The notes beneath the pieces are model-generated. The model had not been told where the DNA came from, ran no database searches, and worked only from the letters and a program-made list of their open reading frames with translations. This document shows positions 33,832 to 42,194 of a stretch of DNA of 64,000 nucleotides, piece after piece (the first letter of the stretch is position 1; the number at the start of each line of letters is the position of its first letter). The stretch is from Pontiellaceae bacterium B12219 (GTDB lineage: Bacteria > Verrucomicrobiota > Kiritimatiellia > Kiritimatiellales > Pontiellaceae): positions 1 through 64,000 of the forward strand of contig JARNMJ010000011.1 in the NCBI GenBank assembly GCA_029432795.1, read 5' to 3'. The position numbers and the translations under genes were made by a program.

Positions 33832-34854
33832 ATGAACTCCGACACCGTTAAAAATTTATTTATCTGCCAGCCCGGCTTTGAAGATCTGCTCGGCCCTGAA
33901 CTGCAAAATCACGGTTTCCAACTCCTGGAAAGCCGGCGCGGCTGGGTGCTGACGGAGGGACCGGACGAAGATGCCCCGCTCTGCTTTGCACATCTGCAGC
34001 TCAAGGGCGGAAAGACGGTGACCGCGGAATCGATCAATGCCCTGGCCGGTCAATTGCTGGATCTTTTTCTGGAACAGATTAAAGGGAAAAAACTGCCGGA
34101 CAACTGGCCGCTGATTTTCCGGTTCGCTGACGGCGAAAAAGGACTGGGCCAGCGGGTAAAATCGGTGGAAAAGGAATTCCGCGCCCGCCTTAAAAAACGG
34201 ATGGCGCGCCTCGCGCGCACCGCGTCGGCCGATCTGCCGCGCGGCTGCGGAAACGTGGAAGGCTTTTTCATTTTTTTCACCGACTTTAATTCGGCCTATG
34301 CAACTTCCAAGCTCTGGAACGGCGGACAGCGGCGTATGGCCGACGACCCGGCGGCGCCGTCGCGCTCGTATCTGAAAACCGAGGAAGCATTTGTGGTGAT
34401 GGGCCGCGAACCGGTTGCGGGCGAAACGGTGGTGGATCTCGGAGCAGCGCCCGGCGGCTGGAGCTACAGCGCAGCCAAGCGCGGGGCTTCGGTGGTGGGC
34501 ATTGATAACGGCCCGATGAAGGGCGGCGCACTGGACCATCCGCTCATTGAGCACCGCCGCGATGATGCTTTTAAATTTATGCCGGCCTCCGGCGAAACCT
34601 ACGACTGGCTCTTCTGCGATCTGGTGGAGGATCCGCACCATGTGATGCGGCTGATTGAGGAATGGTTTGAAAACCGGCACTGCCGCCATTTTGTGATTAA
34701 CCTGAAATTCGGTCGGGCCGATGCCAATTCGCTGCTGCGCAAGGTGCTTGATCCGGACGGACGACTGGCCCGGCATTGCAGCCAATTATCGGTGCGGCAT
34801 CTGTTTCACGATCGCGATGAATTCACGCTGACCGGCTCGATCCGCGAAGCTTGA
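33832..34854 (+). CDS. rlmM: RlmM-like 23S rRNA 2-prime-O-methyltransferase
   Basis: Protein of 340 residues. The N-terminal THUMP-like part starts LFICQPGFEDLLGPEL. The FtsJ-type SAM domain has EAFVVMGREPVAGETVVDLG, then AAPGGWSYSAAKRGASVVGI (SAM loop), an Asp in DWLFCDLVEDPHHV and a Lys in FVINLKFGRAD, consistent with the K-D-K-type catalytic set of RlmM, which methylates C2498 of 23S rRNA. The ATG at 33832 follows a 14-bp palindrome (CCCCTCGCGAGGGG). A palindrome variant encodes FQLLE near the N-terminus (33916-33930). Confidence 0.88.
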   Translation: MNSDTVKNLFICQPGFEDLLGPELQNHGFQLLESRRGWVLTEGPDEDAPLCFAHLQLKGGKTVTAESINALAGQLLDLFLEQIKGKKLPDNWPLIFRFADGEKGLGQRVKSVEKEFRARLKKRMARLARTASADLPRGCGNVEGFFIFFTDFNSAYATSKLWNGGQRRMADDPAAPSRSYLKTEEAFVVMGREPVAGETVVDLGAAPGGWSYSAAKRGASVVGIDNGPMKGGALDHPLIEHRRDDAFKFMPASGETYDWLFCDLVEDPHHVMRLIEEWFENRHCRHFVINLKFGRADANSLLRKVLDPDGRLARHCSQLSVRHLFHDRDEFTLTGSIREA

Positions 34855-34905
34855 CCCTTTCAGACCATCTATTTATCATCCACCGCAATTTAACGGGAGA
34901 TCACC

Positions 34906-35505
34906 ATGCAATCGCTGAAGCCGCTTTTTGACAACAACAAGCTCTGGGCCGATAAAATCGAACAGGAACAGCCGGGATTTTTTAAACAACTATCCAACGG
35001 GCAGGCACCGGAGTATCTGTGGATCGGCTGTGCCGACAGCCGCGTTCCGGCCAACGAAATCATTAACCTTCCTCCCGGCGATGTATTTGTGCACCGGAAT
35101 ATTGCCAACGTGGTGGTGCATACCGATCTCAACTGTCTTTCGGTCATTCAATATGCTGTGGAAGTGCTGAAGGTGAAACATATCATCGTTTGCGGCCACT
35201 ACGGCTGCGGCGGTGTTGCCGCCTCCATGGACGGCGCGAAACACGGACTGATCGACAACTGGCTGCGGCATATCGGCGATGTGTATCGGCTGCATGCCGA
35301 CGAACTCAATGCGCTCGAAGATCCTCTTGCTCGGAAAGACCGGCTCTGCGAATTGAACGTGATTGAACAGGTTTCCAACGTGTGCAATACCACAATGGTG
35401 CGCAAAGCCTGGCGTAAAGGGCAGGAGCTGCATGTGCATGGCTGGATTTACCATCTGAAAGACGGCCTGCTTCGCGACCTTGATGTAACAACCATGGGTG
35501 CATAA
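34906..35505 (+). CDS. Beta-class carbonic anhydrase
   Basis: Enzyme of 199 residues, a little shorter than E. coli Can. Zinc ligands are Cys42 (WIGCADSRVPANEI), His98 and Cys101 (HIIVCGHYGCGGV), with the Asp44-Arg46 dyad. It interconverts CO2 and bicarbonate in the cytoplasm. GGGAG lies 6-7 nt before the ATG. The thioesterase-like gene overlaps its 3-prime end by 8 bp. The close SulP transporter, a family that can carry bicarbonate, may be a functional neighbour, but it is on the other strand. Confidence 0.93.
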   Translation: MQSLKPLFDNNKLWADKIEQEQPGFFKQLSNGQAPEYLWIGCADSRVPANEIINLPPGDVFVHRNIANVVVHTDLNCLSVIQYAVEVLKVKHIIVCGHYGCGGVAASMDGAKHGLIDNWLRHIGDVYRLHADELNALEDPLARKDRLCELNVIEQVSNVCNTTMVRKAWRKGQELHVHGWIYHLKDGLLRDLDVTTMGA

Positions 35506-35929
35506 CGTGGAGGACGTGCTTGCCGGAATTCTTCCGGCAAAAGCTCTTCAGATTTCCGTTTCCAACCATTGGAAAAACGGGATCGAACTTTCCGCCCCGC
35601 TTCAGCCGAACCGGAATGATAAAGGCACCGCGTTCGCCGGTTCGATTGAATCGATTCTCACCCTCGCCGGCTGGGCATTGATTACCCGCGAGCTGCAGGC
35701 GGCGGGAATTGACGCGGATGTGATGGTGGTGAAAAATGAAACAGAATTCACCACAGCCGTCCGCGACAGTTTTTCTGCGGAAACTTCAATGACCCCGGAA
35801 GACGCGGCCGAACTTTTCCAGTCCCTGAACATTCGCGGCCGAGGGCGGCAGAAGCTGACGATTTTCCTGCACGCACAAAAAAAGAAATGCGCGGTGATGA
35901 CCGCGCATTTTGCCGTTATCCGGCGGTGA
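35498..35929 (+). CDS. Putative YiiD-type thioesterase-like (hot dog) protein
   Basis: Protein of about 143 residues from a GTG at 35498, overlapping carbonic anhydrase by 8 bp. The segments ELSAPLQPNRNDKGTAFAGS, IESILTLAGWALITRELQ and VVKNETEFTTAVRDSF match the YiiD C-terminal/thioesterase-like hot-dog domain. Downstream GTG codons at 35507 and 35516 are also possible starts; none has an obvious ribosome site, and coupling to the upstream gene is likely. A perfect iterated palindrome is at 35560-35574, read as SNHWKN. The substrate is unknown. Confidence 0.7.
   Translation: MHNVEDVLAGILPAKALQISVSNHWKNGIELSAPLQPNRNDKGTAFAGSIESILTLAGWALITRELQAAGIDADVMVVKNETEFTTAVRDSFSAETSMTPEDAAELFQSLNIRGRGRQKLTIFLHAQKKKCAVMTAHFAVIRR
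35560..35574. repeat. Perfect iterated palindrome TTCCAACCATTGGAA
   Basis: Located near the start of the thioesterase-like gene and read as SNHWKN, again not in the FQxLE frame. Confidence 0.9.
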
Positions 35930-35944
35930 GACTTGCTCACCGTC

Positions 35945-35967
35945 AGGAGCACACGGCGTGTGCTCCT
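35945..35967. terminator. Hairpin between convergent genes
   Basis: Ten-bp perfect arms AGGAGCACAC and GTGTGCTCCT with a 3-nt loop, between the thioesterase-like gene and the convergent small ORF. There is no long T tract, so efficiency is uncertain. Confidence 0.6.
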
Positions 35968-35989
35968 CCTCTGGATTTAATCGATGCCG

Positions 35990-36178
35990 CTAAATGCCGA
36001 CCTTCAGGCCGACCGCATCCGTGCGATCAAACGTACGGCGTGTTTCGCGGCTCATCAACAATTCCATTTCGCTCGCTTTATACGGCTTGCGCTTTAGCAG
36101 CTGCCGGCGCCGATGATGGCGATATGCAGGGGATAAATTACTGAGAGTGCGACGTAGCTTTAATGTTGTTCTTTTCAT
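35990..36178 (-). CDS. Small basic hypothetical protein
   Basis: Protein of 62 residues (MKRTTLKLRRTLSNLSPAYR, then HHRRRQLLKRKPYKASEMEL). AAGGA lies 7 nt before the ATG at 36178. It is very basic at the N-terminus, as a small nucleic-acid-binding or ribosome-associated protein might be. No family is recognised. The 240 bp to its right (36179-36418) are AT-rich, with no other gene seen, and would hold its promoter and the 3-prime end of the PTS/transport operon. Confidence 0.45.
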   Translation of the reverse strand: MKRTTLKLRRTLSNLSPAYRHHRRRQLLKRKPYKASEMELLMSRETRRTFDRTDAVGLKVGI

Positions 36179-36418
36179 CGAACGTTCCTTTGTTATTTCT
36201 TTCATTTGAGTCCGCTTTGATTCTTTTCTGAATGAGACGTTCAATCTTCAGTTCCTGATCCCGCTGCTGAAAAAACCGGCATTGAAATTTTATAGGACAA
36301 TTTTTGTCTCATATGCGGGCTAAGGTGCCACATTTTTTTCGGGAGTCAATGCAATATTCGCTCATATTTTATCGATTTATAATAACCGATATAGTGCCGC
36401 AATCTCCGTATGGCTCCG

Positions 36419-37264
36419 CTATTTAATGGTGGAACGCGTCTGCTTGACCAGGGTATTCCAAAGAACATCGGGGTCATTCGAAGCAGCGAGCAGCAGGTCC
36501 CGCGCATCTTTTTCCCGGAAGGTTTTTGAAAGGCCGGAAATCAGCTTCAGATAGAAAGCACTTCCGGCTGTTGGAATAACCATGAAGAAAAAGATGCGGG
36601 TGAGTGTACGGCCGGGTCCGCCGAAATGGATGCCTTTTTTATGAACACCAAGCGCCAGCGTCAGACCGCCGCCTTCCACTCCGCGGACGTGCGGGAAGGC
36701 CATTCCCCCGTCAACGGCGGTGGAAATAATGGCCTCGCGCTGCAGCGCCAGATCGAGCAGCTGTTCGCCGCTTTCAACGAAGCCCTTTTCCTGCAACCGA
36801 TTGCAGAGCTCGCCGAGCACCGCCTCCGGGGTATCGCCCTTGAGCGGAGTAACCATCAGATTGATGGAGGAGAAACGGGCAATACCGATTTTCTGCACCT
36901 CGCCGTAGCTGCGGCTGGCACATTCGCGGGCCACCACTTCGGACGGGATGTAGAGATAGCGCGTACAGTTCAGACACCGATGCAGCTCGTCCGCATGATG
37001 GATTTCGTTGATCAGGCTTTTGCTCACCCCCATTCCGCAACCGGTGCAATGTTCATTGACAATCGGAACAATCGCCTCGGGATGTTTGTGCAGCAGATCG
37101 TTTATATGCTTCTTAACCGGTACGGGCAGATCCTGGCTCAACAGCGAAATAGTGGCGTCGAGCGATCCCAGCGGCGCACGCGGCATCGCCGCTTTTTTCT
37201 GCATACGGGCCACGATGAGTTCCTGGAGCTGGATCATTTGATTGATGAGTTTTCGGTTGTTCAT
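36419..37264 (-). CDS. Zinc-ribbon / PTS IIA (fructose-Ntr type) fusion
   Basis: Protein of 281 residues. An N-terminal helical segment (about 1-60) leads to a C4 zinc ribbon with Cys73, Cys76, Cys97 and Cys100 (CTGCGMGVSK and HRCLNCTRYLYIP), like the zf-RING_7/CdsZ ribbon that normally ends coiled-coil proteins. Residues about 130-280 form a PTS IIA type 2 domain with phospho-acceptor His192 in GGMAFPHVRG. I know of no experimentally studied protein with this order. It ends the leftward transporter cluster, 17 bp after the SulP gene. A regulatory role, with phosphorylation state read out on transport, is inferred. Confidence 0.82.
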   Translation of the reverse strand: MNNRKLINQMIQLQELIVARMQKKAAMPRAPLGSLDATISLLSQDLPVPVKKHINDLLHKHPEAIVPIVNEHCTGCGMGVSKSLINEIHHADELHRCLNCTRYLYIPSEVVARECASRSYGEVQKIGIARFSSINLMVTPLKGDTPEAVLGELCNRLQEKGFVESGEQLLDLALQREAIISTAVDGGMAFPHVRGVEGGGLTLALGVHKKGIHFGGPGRTLTRIFFFMVIPTAGSAFYLKLISGLSKTFREKDARDLLLAASNDPDVLWNTLVKQTRSTIK

Positions 37265-37281
37265 TTTATGATCTCCTATTC

Positions 37282-38946
37282 TTACTTGTTTGATTTATCC
37301 AACAGAACCCTTGCTCTTTCGAGAGCAAGATCGATGGATTCACAAAAATTATCAGGGCCAACAATTTCAAGAAAACCGGACTTAATAAATACCTGGCGGG
37401 GTTGCGGAGCCACCCCGGAAAAAATGAGTTGCGTGCCTTCTTTCAGACACGTTTTATAAAGATCCTGAAGAACATGCAGTCCGGTGGCATCAATGGCCGG
37501 AACATGACGGATGCGCAGAATCAAAATCGGCCGGGTTTTTGCGCCGTTGCCCAATACATTCCAGAATGTGTCGACCATGCCGAAAAAGAACGGACCTTCC
37601 ACTTCGTAGACTTCGACTCCGCGCGGGACTTCACGCAGCGCAAAGGCCTGCGGATCTTCCGCCGAATCCACATCGCCGCAGACCGCATCGGTGATGACCC
37701 GAACATTGGCGATTTCCGCCATGCGCCGGATAAACAGCAAAGCCGAAAGCACAATCCCGATTTCAACCGCAACGGTGAGGTCAACCAATACCGTCAGCGC
37801 AAAGGTCAGCAGCAGAACCAGCCGGTCGCTCCGCGGCCCCTTCAGGATGGAAGCGAAGTGATGACGCTCACTCATGTTGAAAGCAACAACCACCAGAATT
37901 CCGGCCAGCGAAGCCAGCGGAATCATTTTCGCGAGCGGCGCGAAAAGGAGCAGAATCAACATCAGCACAACGGCATGAATAATTCCGGCCACCGGTGTAC
38001 GGGCACCGCTTTTAACGTTGGTTGCCGTACGGGCAATGGCCCCTGTTGCAGGAATTCCGCCAAAGAAGCCCGATGCAATATTGGCAACGCCCTGCGCAAT
38101 CAGCTCCGTATTGGGCCGGTGTTTTCCCCCGATCATACCATCAGCCACCGAGGCCGAAAGCAGCGATTCAATGGCAGCCAGCAAGGCAATGGTAAAGGCG
38201 GCCGGAACCAGTTCTTTCCAGTCCAGCGTTCCAAGGCCAGGAAGTCCGGGAGACGGCAGCATGCGCGGCAGGTCGCCAAAGCGGCTGCCGATGGTTTCGA
38301 CATCCAGATGAAAGAGCACTGCCACAGCGGTGGTGATCAGCATGGCAATAAGCATGGCAGGGGCCCGGGGGCACCAGCGCCGCGATGCAGAAATGATTAA
38401 AACGGAGCCTACGCCCAACAGGGCTGCCGAGAAAGAAACGGTTTCCAGGGATTGGAAAATGGCAGCCCATTTCGGAATGAAATCCGCCGGTACAGCTTCC
38501 ATCTGCAGACCGAGCAGATCCTTGACCTGCGTGGAAAAGATGACCACCGCAATGCCGGTGGTGAATCCGGTCGTGACCGGAAACGGAATGAAGCGAATCA
38601 GTCCGCCCAGCCGGAAGACACCGAAGAGAATCAGCAATACGCCCGCCATCAGCATACACCAGACGAGACCGCTATAGCCGAACTGCGCCAGGAGACCGGA
38701 AACGATGACGACAAAGGCGCCGGTCGGCCCGCCGATCTGCACACGGCTTCCGCCCAGCAGCGAGATCAGAAGCCCCGCAATGATGGCAGTGAAGAGCCCT
38801 CGCTCCGGCGGCAGTCCACAGGCAATGGCAAAAGCCATGGCCAACGGCAGCGCCACAATACCAACGGTGATGCCTGCAATGGCATCGGCCATAAAGGTGG
38901 CTCGATTATAGGTTCGAAGTAACGTGAACAGTTTTGGGCGAAACAT
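37282..38946 (-). CDS. SulP-family anion transporter with STAS domain
   Basis: Membrane protein of 554 residues. It has the SulP start NRATFMADAIAGITVGIVAL, the conserved GLYTA-like region GLPPERGLFTAIIAGLL with GGSRVQIGGPTGAFVVIVSG, and 11-14 hydrophobic segments. A C-terminal cytoplasmic STAS domain (about 440-545; RHVPAIDATGLHVLQDLYKT) follows. Members carry sulfate, bicarbonate or other anions. AAGGA stands before the ATG. It lies in the PTS-IIA/CBS cluster; sulfate released by sulfatases or bicarbonate are plausible cargoes. A palindrome variant (38443-38457) encodes FQSLE. Confidence 0.92.
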   Translation of the reverse strand: MFRPKLFTLLRTYNRATFMADAIAGITVGIVALPLAMAFAIACGLPPERGLFTAIIAGLLISLLGGSRVQIGGPTGAFVVIVSGLLAQFGYSGLVWCMLMAGVLLILFGVFRLGGLIRFIPFPVTTGFTTGIAVVIFSTQVKDLLGLQMEAVPADFIPKWAAIFQSLETVSFSAALLGVGSVLIISASRRWCPRAPAMLIAMLITTAVAVLFHLDVETIGSRFGDLPRMLPSPGLPGLGTLDWKELVPAAFTIALLAAIESLLSASVADGMIGGKHRPNTELIAQGVANIASGFFGGIPATGAIARTATNVKSGARTPVAGIIHAVVLMLILLLFAPLAKMIPLASLAGILVVVAFNMSERHHFASILKGPRSDRLVLLLTFALTVLVDLTVAVEIGIVLSALLFIRRMAEIANVRVITDAVCGDVDSAEDPQAFALREVPRGVEVYEVEGPFFFGMVDTFWNVLGNGAKTRPILILRIRHVPAIDATGLHVLQDLYKTCLKEGTQLIFSGVAPQPRQVFIKSGFLEIVGPDNFCESIDLALERARVLLDKSNK

Positions 38947-39031
38947 GGTGTTATCCTTGGTCTTGGAGTTCCTGACTCTTCGTCCGGGGAACCGAAAATG
39001 AGGGACCGGGGACTCAGAGCCATAAACAGTG

Positions 39032-40336
39032 TTAATTTATAAAATACCGTAAATAAATGTATGCACTGGCCACCAGCAGGCTGATGAGCATGAAGGGGAA
39101 ACCGTATTTGGTGAAGGTTCCGAATGAGATTTTGCATCCGTTTCGATTGGCAACCTGGGCAATAACCACATTCGCGGATGCGCCGACCAGTGTGCCGTTT
39201 CCTCCAAAGCAGGCTCCCAGTGCGAGCGACCACAGCAGCGGTTCTGCAATCTGTGTATGAATCAGTGATGCATCGTCGATACCCATCTGTTGCGCAAATA
39301 CCGGGATGATGCCTTTCACCAATGGAATCATGGCCATGACCAATGGGATATTATCCACAATGGCGGAAGCGATGGCGCTGAACCACAGAATCGTTAAGGC
39401 GGTCGCCATCAGGTTTCCACCGCAGATATGGAGAATCCACTCCCCCATCGATTCAAAAACATGGGCGTGTTCCAAAGCGGCAATCATCATGAACAAACCG
39501 GAAAAGAAAAGAATGGTGTTCCATTCCACATGCACCAACGAATGGTGAATGTCTTTTTTACACACCAATACCATCAGCATCGCCCCCGCCAATGCAATAA
39601 TGCCCGGCTCAATGTTCAGCAGGCGGCCGCCGAAAAATCCGGCAAGAATGAGGCCGAACACCACGAGTGATTTTTTGAGAACGACGGGCTGCAGAATGGC
39701 TTTTTCCGGACGCGACTGTTCCACGCGCTTGCGGGTCTGTTCGGTGGTCCGAATATTTTTCCGGAACATCAGCACCATCAGACCAAGCAGCAGGATCATG
39801 GCAATCAGAACCGGCGGAGTCAGATTGAGCAGGAAGTCGTTGAATGAAAGATGCGTCTGAGAGCCAATCAGAATATTGGGCGGGTCACCGACCAGTGTCG
39901 CCGTTCCGCCGATATTGGAAAAGATGGCTTCCATAATCAGGATCGGTGCGGCCGGCATGTCGAGCAGCTGGCAGAGCAGGATCGTGATCGGAGCCATGAG
40001 AATGACGGTTGTCACATTGTCAAGGAAGGCCGACAGCACTGCGGTCAGAAGCATAAAAAACACAACGATCAGCATGCCGTTGCCTTTGGCCAGGCGCGCC
40101 AATTTGATGGCCAGCCATTCAAAGACTCCGGTATCGGTGAGCGTGTTCACGACCACCATCATGCCGATGAGCAGGAACAGTACGTTCATATCGATGGCAT
40201 GAAGCGCTTCTTCATAGCCCACCAGATGCAGCCCGATCATCAGGCCGGCACCGATCAGCGCGGCGATGGTTTTATCGACCAGCTCCGTCGCAATGAAAAA
40301 ATAGACCACCAGAAAAACAACGATGGGAAATAACAT
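39032..40336 (-). CDS. ArsB/NhaD-type (ion transporter superfamily) permease
   Basis: Membrane protein of 434 residues with about 11 segments. The family motifs are LSAFLDNVTTVILMAPITIL, NIGGTATLVGDPPNILIGSQ and, in the second half, GACFGGNGTLVGASANVVIA with an ASAIVDNIPLVMAM motif. This is the ArsB/NhaD/P-protein group, which exchanges sodium for protons or exports anions; exact cargo cannot be read. The repeated NxTxxGxxxN halves fit an inverted-repeat carrier. It is flanked by the IIA-CBS gene (17 bp) and the SulP gene, all leftward. Confidence 0.88.
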   Translation of the reverse strand: MLFPIVVFLVVYFFIATELVDKTIAALIGAGLMIGLHLVGYEEALHAIDMNVLFLLIGMMVVVNTLTDTGVFEWLAIKLARLAKGNGMLIVVFFMLLTAVLSAFLDNVTTVILMAPITILLCQLLDMPAAPILIMEAIFSNIGGTATLVGDPPNILIGSQTHLSFNDFLLNLTPPVLIAMILLLGLMVLMFRKNIRTTEQTRKRVEQSRPEKAILQPVVLKKSLVVFGLILAGFFGGRLLNIEPGIIALAGAMLMVLVCKKDIHHSLVHVEWNTILFFSGLFMMIAALEHAHVFESMGEWILHICGGNLMATALTILWFSAIASAIVDNIPLVMAMIPLVKGIIPVFAQQMGIDDASLIHTQIAEPLLWSLALGACFGGNGTLVGASANVVIAQVANRNGCKISFGTFTKYGFPFMLISLLVASAYIYLRYFIN

Positions 40337-40353
40337 GGTTCGGGTCCTCGGTT

Positions 40354-41271
40354 TTAGTAATTGATCACGTTGTCGAGCACGAGGCTCTTATCGATGGTTC
40401 CGACCCAATGGCCGTCTTCATCGGTGACATAAAGTTTGGAATAGGACTTAATAGCCAGGTCGAACACGATTTCCATGATGGTGTAATCCAGCGGCACAGT
40501 ATGCGCATTCAGTTCCATCATTTCACCGGCAAGAACGGTGCTCTCATCTTCGAAATATTTTTCGAACGGATCAAATTCGGCAATGAATGAAACACTCTTC
40601 AATTGCGAAAAGAAGTCGGGCAGTCCGTAGCGGAAAAGGCGTTCAACGGTGATTTCCCCCAGTATTCTGCGGGATTCATTCACCACCGGCACGGCGACCA
40701 GACGGTTTACGCTCATTAAATGCGAGCAGGCTGAAACCGGATCCGTATCCAATACGCTGAATGTGGGCGGGCGCATGATATCGCGGGCAATCAGCGGCTT
40801 CTCGATATTCGGATTATGGGCCTTGAAAATTCCGCGCAATTCCGCACCGTTCTCGGCCCGCAGGACCTGCTCATGCACTTCGACTTTGCTCAACAACCTC
40901 GAAAACTGCGCCATAAGTTTCAGCGATAAGGAGGGATCGGCCGTCGGGACAAGAATCAGGCAGATAATCTGCACGGGAGTCTCTTCGAACAGGACCGGCT
41001 CTTTAAAGGTTGCGACGGCAAAGAATGCCTTGCTCAAATGCTCCAGGCGGGCATGCGGAAATGCGACTCCATTTTCCATGGCCGTGGTTTGGCGCGCCTC
41101 CCGGTCGATCAGTGCCTGAAGAATGGATGCATGCGAGAGCTCGGGGTTCACGGTGTAAAATTCGCCGGAACAGAGTTCCTGAAGTATGGCCTCAAATGCG
41201 GCATCGCGCGAAGAGCATGTCAGCTCGGGAAGCCACGATTCTACGCGGCGGGAATAGTTCATAATGTTCAT
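40354..41271 (-). CDS. PTS IIA / CBS-pair fusion
   Basis: Protein of 305 residues. Residues about 15-155 are a PTS IIA type 2 domain with phospho-acceptor His73 in GVAFPHARLEHL. From about 165 a CBS pair follows (IARDIMRPPTFSVLDTDPVS; LDYTIMEIVFDLAIKSYSKL), which in other proteins binds adenosine nucleotides. It could join phosphotransfer state and energy charge. GGAG is placed 9 nt before the ATG at 41271. It sits between another CBS protein gene and the ArsB/NhaD-type permease gene, the likely target. Confidence 0.85.
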   Translation of the reverse strand: MNIMNYSRRVESWLPELTCSSRDAAFEAILQELCSGEFYTVNPELSHASILQALIDREARQTTAMENGVAFPHARLEHLSKAFFAVATFKEPVLFEETPVQIICLILVPTADPSLSLKLMAQFSRLLSKVEVHEQVLRAENGAELRGIFKAHNPNIEKPLIARDIMRPPTFSVLDTDPVSACSHLMSVNRLVAVPVVNESRRILGEITVERLFRYGLPDFFSQLKSVSFIAEFDPFEKYFEDESTVLAGEMMELNAHTVPLDYTIMEIVFDLAIKSYSKLYVTDEDGHWVGTIDKSLVLDNVINY

Positions 41272-41285
41272 AGTTGCGTCTCCTG

Positions 41286-41753
41286 TTACAACGCCATTTC
41301 GACTTTAGCACTCAGGTAGTGCCCAAGAATGTGTTTTGCTTCAAGCGTACCGACCAGACAGCCGGCTTCATCCACCACCGGAATTTCACGAATGCTGTTT
41401 TGCTCCATCAACTCCAATACCCGCCTGAGACTTGTTGATGCCTGCACCGCTACCGGTGCTTCGGCCAGATCGTTGCCGGTATGGAAATTGAGTACATAGG
41501 CCTTGGTGGGCAGCATTTCCTCTTCGTCTGATTTCCGACCTGTCAGCTCCAGAATTTTCCGGGCAATCTGTTTGGCCTGAATGACTCCGACCAATCTTCC
41601 GGCTTCATCTTCGAGGTAGATTTTATAGTGATCGGACGAGCAGATTTTTTCGGCCAGCGTTTCGAGCGAAAGACCGATATCCGCACGCAGACACGAGGTT
41701 TGAATAAGGTACGAAAGATCCTTAACAGTGGTTTTTTCCTGATTGGCTTTCAT
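41286..41753 (-). CDS. CBS-pair protein
   Basis: Protein of 155 residues made almost entirely of one CBS pair: SDHYKIYLEDEAGRLVGVIQ with AKQIARKILE, then LRRVLELMEQNSIREIPVVD with GCLVGTLEAKHILGHYL. Such free-standing modules bind AMP/ATP or SAM and gate channels or transporters. It lies 14 bp upstream of the IIA-CBS gene in the leftward cluster. No DNA-binding part is present. Confidence 0.88.
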   Translation of the reverse strand: MKANQEKTTVKDLSYLIQTSCLRADIGLSLETLAEKICSSDHYKIYLEDEAGRLVGVIQAKQIARKILELTGRKSDEEEMLPTKAYVLNFHTGNDLAEAPVAVQASTSLRRVLELMEQNSIREIPVVDEAGCLVGTLEAKHILGHYLSAKVEMAL

Positions 41754-41868
41754 GGGTTTGCGTCCTTGAATTTGAATCGTTTAAAATAATGCAACTCCCG
41801 ATCCGGGTACGGGATTACGCTGCTGTTGCACGAAGGCAAACAGCAGGAAGTGACTCATTCTTTTCGGA

Positions 41869-42186
41869 CTAAATCCGTAAGGGCATCATCCAGCCCATCG
41901 CCTGAACGGGCAGCTCAAAGGCGTGCAGCGCGGCGGGTTCCAGTGTTTGGAACTCCATCGGCATAATACACAGCAGCGAAGCGGTCTGCAGACCGCCGAA
42001 AGACAGCTTATTCTCTTCCGTCTCACGCGGCGTGTCCAATCGCTGGAAACTGAATTCAGCTTTTTCGGAGCCCCGGGTGATCTGAATTTCCCGATCAGCG
42101 CAGGGCGACAGCGGGGTGCAGTAAACCAGCAGCTCCAGCAAAAGCGGGATCAGAAAGGCAAAACAGACTGTACGGATTTTCAACAT
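41869..42186 (-). CDS. Small secreted or membrane-anchored protein of unknown function
   Basis: Protein of 105 residues with a hydrophobic N-terminus (VCFAFLIPLLLELLVYCTPL) that may be a signal, anchor or lipoprotein signal (LVYC). The rest is polar with no recognised domain. Two palindrome variants fall inside: 41938-41952 (FQTLE) and, more weakly, 42034-42048 (FQRLD). It lies 8 bp after the antiporter gene, so it is co-transcribed, and 115 bp before the CBS gene. Confidence 0.6.
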   Translation of the reverse strand: MLKIRTVCFAFLIPLLLELLVYCTPLSPCADREIQITRGSEKAEFSFQRLDTPRETEENKLSFGGLQTASLLCIMPMEFQTLEPAALHAFELPVQAMGWMMPLRI

Positions 42187-42194
42187 ACAACGAC

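Noticed and set aside
36310-36345. TGGCAC on the minus strand near 36325 as a sigma54 promoter
   Set aside because: The GG to GC spacing is 11 nt rather than 10, and no sigma54-linked gene is nearby.
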